Assembly (NCBI RefSeq): GCF_902859945.1
Contig: NZ_CADIKL010000034.1
Span: forward strand, 27,518-91,517
Length of the DNA stretch: 64,000 nt
Origin: Paraburkholderia caffeinitolerans
GTDB taxonomy: Bacteria > Pseudomonadota > Gammaproteobacteria > Burkholderiales > Burkholderiaceae
Reading direction: 5' to 3'
Part shown: positions 59,352-64,000 of the stretch, piece by piece
Layout: each line of letters opens with the position of its first letter
How positions within the stretch are numbered: the stretch's first letter is position 1
Position numbers and translations under genes: made by a program
Notes under the pieces: generated by a model
The model's input: only the letters and a program-made list of their open reading frames with translations
Told to the model about the DNA's origin: nothing
Databases searched by the model: none

Positions 59352-60941
59352 CTAGGCGGCGGCAATCGCGATGGCGATCTGCACGAAAAGCACCTTCACG
59401 ATGGTCATCGACGGAAAAATCATCGCGTACATGATGTCGGGTTCATCGGTCGGCGCGATGCGGTTGGCGAAAGCGAGAATGGCCGGGTTGCCGGTCGCGC
59501 CGCAGATCACGCCGATCGTTGTATCGAAAGGCAGCTTGAAAATCCACAGGCAGCACACCGCCGTGGTGGCCACCAGCACCAGCAGCGTGATCGCGCCATA
59601 GAGCAACAACAGCGGCCCGGCGGTGCCAACCGTTGCGATGAATTTCGGCCCGCACGAAATGCCGACCTGCGCGAGAAAAATCGTCAGCCCGAGATTGCGC
59701 ATCACGAGATTGGCGGAAAGCGGCATGACCCAGACGAACGGCCCGTTGCGGCGTGCCTTGCCGAGGCATAGCGCGACCAGCAGCAATGCCGCGAGCCCCA
59801 TGCTGAACGCGCCGAGCCCCGGCACGCGCAGCGGAATCGCGCCGACCAGCAGCCCCAGCGCCGCGCCGATGCCGAGGCTGATGAAGCTGAGGTCGGCCGT
59901 GGTCTTGATCGAATCGCCGAAGAACGCGCGGACCGTCGCCTGATGGGCCTGATTGACCAGCAGCCCGACGCGGTCGCCGGCTTCGAGAATCAGATCGGGC
60001 GTCGACACCAGATCGGCGTCGCCGCGCCGCACATGCGCGATCGCGCAGTTCACGCCGTCCGGAAAGCGCAAATTGCCGAGCGCCATGCCGACCACCGACG
60101 GGTTCGATGCGAACACGCGCAAATAGTCGAGGTCTTCCCGATGGCTCGCGATGCGCCCGGGCTGCAGTTCGCCGCATAGCGCCGTGGCTTCGTCCAGCGG
60201 GCGCTGGTCGGTGGCGGTGGCGAGCAGGACGTCGTCGGCGCGCAGCGTGAAATCCTCGACGGGCAACTGATTGTGATGCGCGCGCCGCACGGCCGAGATG
60301 ACCACGCTGGCAGGCAGCCGGGCCGTGAGCTCGGACAGCCTGAGACCGAACAGCGTTGAATTGCGCAACGCGATTTCCGCGGTCTTCAATAACTTCGCGG
60401 GAGGTTTGCTTATCTTTACTTTCATCACGGCATTGAGCGCGTAGATGAATAGAATCGGCCCGGCCACGCCGAATGGATAGGTGACGCTATAGGCCACCGC
60501 GGCGTCGTTGCTTTTCATCGAGGCGATTGCTACTTGCAGGCTCGCCGTACTGGTGCCGCTGCCCGCGAACATCCCGAGCGAATCGGCGAGCGTGATGCCG
60601 AAACGAATCAATCCGCATGCCACGAGACCCGAGGCGATTACGCCGACACACGCGGCCGCATTGGCCTTCGCGCCTTCCTTGCTGGTGAGCCCGCGAAAGA
60701 ATTGCGCGCCGTACTGTATGCCGATGCCATAAAGAAACAGCAGCAGACCGAGTGTGCCCAGCAAGGGCGGCGGCGCAGATTTCGGTGCGAACGCACCGAC
60801 CGCCAGGCCGACGAACAGCACGGCGCCGGAGCCCAGCGCCACGCCCTTGATATTGATTTCGCCGACCAGGTAGCCGATCGCAATGGTCAGAAAGAGTGCG
60901 AATAGCGGCTGAGCGCTGAGTAGGTCCCTGACTGCATCCAT
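59352..60941 (-). CDS. AspT/YidE/YbjL-type exchanger with RCK-C domains
   Basis: 529 residues. Two blocks of about five membrane helices (residues 15-185 and 365-525) flank a soluble part with two TrkA/RCK C-terminal-like domains (ALRNSTLFGLRLSELTARLP, VFASNPSVVGMALGNLRFPD, LILEAGDRVGLLVNQ). GTSTASLQVAI and CGATGNPAILAFANR are the paired transport motifs of the aspartate:alanine antiporter family. The natural substrate here is unknown; co-orientation with ldhA would fit an organic-acid exchanger. The ATG at 60941 has no strong ribosome site. Confidence 0.85.
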   Translation of the reverse strand: MDAVRDLLSAQPLFALFLTIAIGYLVGEINIKGVALGSGAVLFVGLAVGAFAPKSAPPPLLGTLGLLLFLYGIGIQYGAQFFRGLTSKEGAKANAAACVGVIASGLVACGLIRFGITLADSLGMFAGSGTSTASLQVAIASMKSNDAAVAYSVTYPFGVAGPILFIYALNAVMKVKISKPPAKLLKTAEIALRNSTLFGLRLSELTARLPASVVISAVRRAHHNQLPVEDFTLRADDVLLATATDQRPLDEATALCGELQPGRIASHREDLDYLRVFASNPSVVGMALGNLRFPDGVNCAIAHVRRGDADLVSTPDLILEAGDRVGLLVNQAHQATVRAFFGDSIKTTADLSFISLGIGAALGLLVGAIPLRVPGLGAFSMGLAALLLVALCLGKARRNGPFVWVMPLSANLVMRNLGLTIFLAQVGISCGPKFIATVGTAGPLLLLYGAITLLVLVATTAVCCLWIFKLPFDTTIGVICGATGNPAILAFANRIAPTDEPDIMYAMIFPSMTIVKVLFVQIAIAIAAA

Positions 60942-61027
60942 GCCGCCCCCTCTAGATGGATGGATAAAGCAACGTGCAGGAGATGCATATTACTCGCTGC
61001 TCGGTTAATCAGGGGGCAACTTGGCTT

Positions 61028-61534
61028 TCACGTCCTGTGCGCGCGGTCCCCAAGCAGATAATCAATCGAGATCAGCCCGGGCCCCCATGCGGCAATGCCG
61101 AGCGCCATGGCGGCCCACGTGATGTGAATCGGCCAGCCATCCGGCACCGTCAATTCGATCATGCAGGTCATCAGCAGCAGACCCAGCGCAGCGAAACGCG
61201 TGCCGATGCCGAGCACGAGCAGCACCGGAAATGCGACCTCGCCGCACGCCGAAAGGAATGCGAAAACCGCCGGCGCAGGAAACGGGTACGGGCCGCCAGG
61301 CAGGTGCAGTCGAAACTCGTCGGTGAACAGATCGATGGCCGTGTCGTTGAGCTGGAGGAAGCCGTGCCATTTGAGCACCCCCGAGCGCCAGAACGGCACA
61401 GCAAGCGCAATACGCAGCAGCAATTGCACGAACCACGGTTGTGCGAATTTCTCGACGAGGCGCCGTGCCCGCACGACGGCCATCGCGACGATGCTTGAAG
61501 GGGATGGCTTGAGATCTTGCCGGGTCGATATCAT
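61028..61534 (-). CDS. DoxX-family membrane protein of the bufferin cluster
   Basis: 168 residues with four membrane helices. PWFVQLLLRIALAVPFWRSGVLKW and LSACGEVAFPVLLVLGIGTRFAALGLLLMT are typical DoxX segments. It begins two bases after the bufB stop, so it is tightly coupled to that gene. DoxX proteins accompany bufferin operons and are thought to act at the membrane in the same metal-stress response. Confidence 0.85.
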   Translation of the reverse strand: MISTRQDLKPSPSSIVAMAVVRARRLVEKFAQPWFVQLLLRIALAVPFWRSGVLKWHGFLQLNDTAIDLFTDEFRLHLPGGPYPFPAPAVFAFLSACGEVAFPVLLVLGIGTRFAALGLLLMTCMIELTVPDGWPIHITWAAMALGIAAWGPGLISIDYLLGDRAHRT

Positions 61535-61536
61535 GA

Positions 61537-62457
61537 TTACACTCCAGGCTGAACTGACGTGAGCGCACAGGTTGCGATCTCTCTAGCCGTCTCTGCATGC
61601 GCGCGCAACTCGGACCACGCCGGCAGATTGCTGTCCCATTCGATCAGCGTCGGAACGGCGCCGAGGCGTTCGATGACAAGCTGGTAAAGATCCCAGACGG
61701 AGTCCGCAATGGCCCGGTCGTGACTGTCGATGAGTAGCAGCGCATTCTCGTCGTCGCGCTGCTCGCTGTGTCCCGCGAGATGGATCTCGCCAACGTACTC
61801 GGACGGAAATTCCGCGAGATACGCTTGGGGCGAATAGCCGTGATTGACTGCCGAGACAAAAACGTTATTCACGTCGAGCAGCAATCCGCAACCCGTGCGC
61901 TGCGCGACTGCGCGGATAAAGTCGGGCTCGCTCATGGTCGATGACGCGAACGCGACATAGGTGGAGGGATTTTCGAGCAGAATCGGGCGCTTGATCGTTT
62001 CCTGCACCTGGTCGATGTGTTCGCAAACTTGGTCGAGCGTGGCCTTGGTATAAGGCAGCGGCAACAGGTCGTTAAAGAAGGTTCCGCCGTGCGAAGACCA
62101 CGCCAGATGCTCGGAAACGAGCAGCGGTTCGTAGCGCTCCACCAGTTCGTGAAAGCGGGCAAGGTGATGGACGTCGAGCACTTCCGGGCCGCCGATCGAC
62201 ATGCACACGCCATGCAGCGAGAGCGGCCAGCGTTCGCGGATCGTGCTCAGCATGCGATGCGGCGGGCCGCCCGCACCCATGTAGTTTTCGGCGTGGACCT
62301 CGAAAAAGCCGTCCTTCAGTCCATCGTCGAGAATGGCGGCGAAGTGTTCATGTTTGAAACTCGTGCCGGTCAGCACGGGTTTCGCGCGTGTCGTGCCGAC
62401 TGCGCGAAGAGGACGGCCAGGCGCATGCGCCGTCACGCTGCCAGTGGAAGGGGTCAT
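61537..62457 (-). CDS. bufB: Bufferin maturase, MNIO family (DUF692)
   Basis: 306 residues of the multinuclear non-heme iron oxidase family. The TIM-barrel metal ligands are visible: FFEVHAENYMG, LSLHGVCMSIGG, VSEHLAWSSHGG, ILLENPSTYVAF, LLLDVNNVFVSAVNHG, GEIHLAGHSEQRDDENALLLIDSHDRAI and IEWDSNLPAW, with conserved His, Glu, Asp and Asn. Such enzymes modify Cys residues of the partner peptide BufA to build copper-binding thiooxazole-type groups. GAGGAGA precedes the ATG. It follows bufA by 31 bases and belongs to the bufC-bufA-bufB-doxX order. Confidence 0.92.
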   Translation of the reverse strand: MTPSTGSVTAHAPGRPLRAVGTTRAKPVLTGTSFKHEHFAAILDDGLKDGFFEVHAENYMGAGGPPHRMLSTIRERWPLSLHGVCMSIGGPEVLDVHHLARFHELVERYEPLLVSEHLAWSSHGGTFFNDLLPLPYTKATLDQVCEHIDQVQETIKRPILLENPSTYVAFASSTMSEPDFIRAVAQRTGCGLLLDVNNVFVSAVNHGYSPQAYLAEFPSEYVGEIHLAGHSEQRDDENALLLIDSHDRAIADSVWDLYQLVIERLGAVPTLIEWDSNLPAWSELRAHAETAREIATCALTSVQPGV

Positions 62458-62488
62458 GGCCGTCCATCTCCTCTCGTCAGATGCGCGA

Positions 62489-62800
62489 TCAGGACTTCAT
62501 GGGGGTGAGCGAGCCGTGGCCGCCACCCGGCACGACGATGCTCGCACACGTGCCACCCTGAACGAACTTCCACGAGTTGCCCTGGAAATCCATTGTCGAT
62601 GTGCCCTGGCAGGTCGTTCCCGGACCGGCGGCGCAATCGTTTTGCCCTTTCAGCGCGACGCCATAGCACTTTTCCTTATGCGCGGCCATTGCGGCGCTGA
62701 CTTCCGCCTTGGTGAGCGGCGCGGCATGCGCCGTGGCGGCGAGAAGGCTGGCGACTGCGCCGGCAACCAGCGCGGAACTGACATTGATCTTGGTGGACAT
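62489..62800 (-). CDS. bufA: Bufferin precursor peptide (BufA1 type, DUF2282-like)
   Basis: 103 residues. A Sec signal peptide (ALVAGAVASLLAATAHA) is followed by a mature part with four Cys at about 45 (KCYGVALKG), 56 (NDCAAG), 64 (TTCQG) and 85 (GTCASIV), the four-Cys layout of bufferins. These are RiPP-type peptides, exported to the periplasm after Cys modification by BufB, which sequester copper. GGAGA lies 7 bases before the ATG. It has its own ECF-type promoter about 50-80 bases upstream. Confidence 0.88.
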   Translation of the reverse strand: MSTKINVSSALVAGAVASLLAATAHAAPLTKAEVSAAMAAHKEKCYGVALKGQNDCAAGPGTTCQGTSTMDFQGNSWKFVQGGTCASIVVPGGGHGSLTPMKS

Positions 62801-62828
62801 GAGAGATCTCCAGTAGAGGGAAAGAGAG

Positions 62829-62845
62829 GTATCCGTCGCGGATAC
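62829..62845. repeat. Inverted repeat GTATCCG-TCG-CGGATAC in the bufA leader
   Basis: Seven-base perfect arms around three bases, located between the -10-like element and the bufA start. One arm (TATCCGC on the minus strand) recurs at the same distance behind the bufC promoter (63754-63760), so it may mark the transcription start region, an operator, or a leader hairpin. Confidence 0.4.
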
Positions 62846-62851
62846 ACAAGC

Positions 62852-62881
62852 TAATTCGGGAATTGCAATGTGCCGGTTACA
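62852..62881 (-). promoter_or_regulatory. ECF-type promoter of bufA
   Basis: On the minus strand TGTAACC (62875-62881), 16 bases, CGAATTA (62852-62858). Identical elements with identical spacing precede bufC, and a close copy lies divergently at 63862. The pattern agrees with GTAACC-N16-CGAA that I recall for SigF-type ECF promoters of Caulobacter, which drive bufferin operons. Confidence 0.75.
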
Positions 62882-62906
62882 GCGGCGGAATATTTAATTC
62901 GATAAA

Positions 62907-63692
62907 CTAATCAAGTTGAACGGCGGCGAAAACACCGGCTGAAAACATCGCGGCGAGGTTGGCCGGCAGATCGAAATCGGCGGCTTCCTCGAAGGCCGTC
63001 TGCGCCGCCGCGCCGAGCGTCGCGCCCTCGATGAGCGCAACGAGAAAGGCCGCGCCACCCGGCGGCAGTCGCGAAACGATCACGTCTGCGTCGGGCCGCG
63101 TGACGAGCGCATCTTCCGCGTCGCTCGAATGCAGCGGCGTGACAGGCGTGTTCACGCGATTCATCGTGAAGATCGAAACGGCCGGATAGCGCGAGCGCAC
63201 GATGCGCGTGGCCGGATGCGTGACGAAGCGCACCTGCGCGAGCGCGGACGGATCGATGCAAGCCAGCGTCTCGGCAGCGAGCGGCGAAGCATCCGCAACG
63301 TGATACGCGTCGAGCCAGGCGCGTTCGATGCGTGCGGTATCCGCGAGCCACGGCATCTCGCGTGCGTACTCATACGTTTCGATGAAGGACGGAAAATCGC
63401 GTCCGTACTCGAACAGCAGCCGTGAAACCGGTGGCGTGGCGCGCACGTGAAAGCGGGCCATCGCGCGGAAAAACTCGACTCCGGTGATGCGCTGCACGGC
63501 GGGATAGATCGCCGCGAGCGCATCGATCAGACTGACCGTGACGTTGTTCCGATAGATGTTGTAGCGCTTGACGACGTCCTTGCCGGGCGTGCCGGCAGCG
63601 GCGACGACGCCTTCGGGCGTGGCCGCATCGGGATTCGTCAGACCGGGCGAAAAGCGTGCCGCGAAGTCGGCGGGGCGATGTTCAGGCTTCAT
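62907..63692 (-). CDS. bufC: BufC-type protein (HvfC/BufC N-terminal domain, DUF2063)
   Basis: 261 residues. The N-terminal DUF2063 domain is clear: YNIYRNNVTVSLIDALAAIYPAVQRITGVEFFRAMARF and FIETYEYAREMPWLADTARIERAWLDAYHV. The C-terminal part (ALVTRPDADVIVSRLPPGGA, FLVALIEGATLGAAAQTAF) has the winged fold common to these partners. BufC is thought to present the BufA peptide to the BufB oxidase. The ATG at 63692 is set by homology; the frame is open much further upstream. Here bufC stands before bufA, with its own ECF-type promoter. Confidence 0.88.
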   Translation of the reverse strand: MKPEHRPADFAARFSPGLTNPDAATPEGVVAAAGTPGKDVVKRYNIYRNNVTVSLIDALAAIYPAVQRITGVEFFRAMARFHVRATPPVSRLLFEYGRDFPSFIETYEYAREMPWLADTARIERAWLDAYHVADASPLAAETLACIDPSALAQVRFVTHPATRIVRSRYPAVSIFTMNRVNTPVTPLHSSDAEDALVTRPDADVIVSRLPPGGAAFLVALIEGATLGAAAQTAFEEAADFDLPANLAAMFSAGVFAAVQLD

Positions 63693-63767
63693 GGCGGGTT
63701 CTCGCTGCGCGTAGCGTATCGGGCTCTGGCGCTGGTCCGGTTGTTGGGGATGGGCGGATATGCTGGT

Positions 63768-63797
63768 TAATTCGGTGGATTTCGGTGTCCGGTTACA
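63768..63797 (-). promoter_or_regulatory. ECF-type promoter of bufC
   Basis: On the minus strand TGTAACC (63791-63797), 16 bases, CGAATTA (63768-63774), about 75-105 bases before the bufC ATG. The motif, spacing and following TATCCGC element repeat those of the bufA promoter. Confidence 0.75.
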
Positions 63798-63861
63798 GGC
63801 GCCGGATTTTTTTAGGCGACGCGCGCGCATCGTGCCCTGCGGATGATTAAGTGAGGGGCGC

Positions 63862-63891
63862 TGTAACCGGCGCGACGGTTCAAACGAACTA
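63862..63891 (+). promoter_or_regulatory. Divergent ECF-type promoter reading out of the window
   Basis: TGTAACC (63862-63868), 16 bases, CGAACTA (63885-63891) on the plus strand. It should drive a gene starting near or beyond the right edge, plausibly the ECF sigma factor or its anti-sigma factor. Confidence 0.65.
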
Positions 63892-63942
63892 CTGACCAGT
63901 TCAATAAATAGTGCGTATATTGGATCAAGCTGCGTAGCGAAC

Positions 63943-64000
63943 ATGCTTCTCCTGAAACAGGTTGCGGATAACATGAGGCTGCTTCTGCCGGCGATGCAGA
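63943..64000 (+). CDS. Possible start of a gene cut by the right edge
   Basis: An open frame from the ATG at 63943 (MLLLKQVADNMRLLLPAMQ) runs off the end; a second in-frame ATG is at 63973. It lies 52 bases after the divergent ECF-type promoter. Too short to identify, and the ribosome site is poor. Confidence 0.2.
   Translation, partial: MLLLKQVADNMRLLLPAMQ

Noticed and set aside
1..64000. tRNA, rRNA, CRISPR arrays, attachment sites
   Set aside because: Looked for and not found: no cloverleaf-like or rRNA-like segments, no regularly spaced repeats, and no integrase gene.

Overview
The window looks like a secondary-replicon or accessory stretch of a Burkholderiaceae genome, most probably Paraburkholderia, Caballeronia or Burkholderia. 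The reasons are uniformly high GC, many Gram-negative porins of the neutral-residue-rich type opening with QSSVTLYG, a 3-hydroxybutyrate oligomer hydrolase, a complete uronate/aldarate catabolic regulon, and many LysR/GntR regulators paired with small catabolic operons. No rRNA, tRNA, CRISPR array, replication origin or intact mobile element is visible.

Layout. 1-1724: the end of a response regulator gene cut by the window edge, and a degenerate EAL-domain protein. 1978-6701: an export/envelope operon (unknown exported protein, DUF3302 membrane protein, HlyD-type fusion protein, NodT-type outer membrane lipoprotein, outer membrane barrel). 7117-11297: a three-gene operon around an 1189-residue beta-propeller protein with four Ig-like anchor repeats and a Cys/Asp tail. 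11298-11938: a scrap heap of HyuB, IS5-family transposase and acetone-carboxylase gamma remnants, followed by an intact FabG-like SDR. 12710-15810: purine catabolism (uraD, LysR regulator, NCS2 xanthine/urate permease). 15955-18791: 3HB oligomer hydrolase and a deletion scar joining the 3' ends of a bdhA-like gene and a sigma-54 activator gene.

18821-40070 is a uronate/aldarate locus. Uronates probably enter by a TRAP transporter and porin. They are oxidised by uronate dehydrogenase, opened by an SMP-30 lactonase, and the aldarate (also imported by GudP) is dehydrated by GarD. The 5-keto-4-deoxyglucarate can then go by GarL/GarR to pyruvate and glycerate, or by KdgD and a ketoglutarate-semialdehyde dehydrogenase to 2-oxoglutarate. 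An FCD-type GntR regulator lies in the locus, and an 18-bp inverted repeat recurs in front of its transcription units. A T6SS effector cassette (Tle3-like lipase, Tla3-like adaptor, PAAR, unknown protein) sits inside this locus.

40355-45405: LuxR-type regulator, orphan polyamine-type binding protein, amidohydrolase and porin. 45458-47168: isochorismatase-like hydrolase with a divergent LysR. 47165-55970: a GntR regulator divergent from a seven-gene catabolic operon (acyl-CoA ligase, citryl-CoA-lyase-like protein, MhqO-type dioxygenase, esterase, maleylacetate reductase, NIPSNAP, SnoaL-like), then a porin and a BON protein. 56002-58300: VOC protein, SDR, LysR. 58297-60941: AspT-type exchanger and D-lactate dehydrogenase. 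61028-64000: a bufferin (copper-binding RiPP) cluster bufC-bufA-bufB-doxX with two copies of an ECF-type promoter, TGTAACC-N16-CGAATTA, and a third divergent copy reading out of the window.
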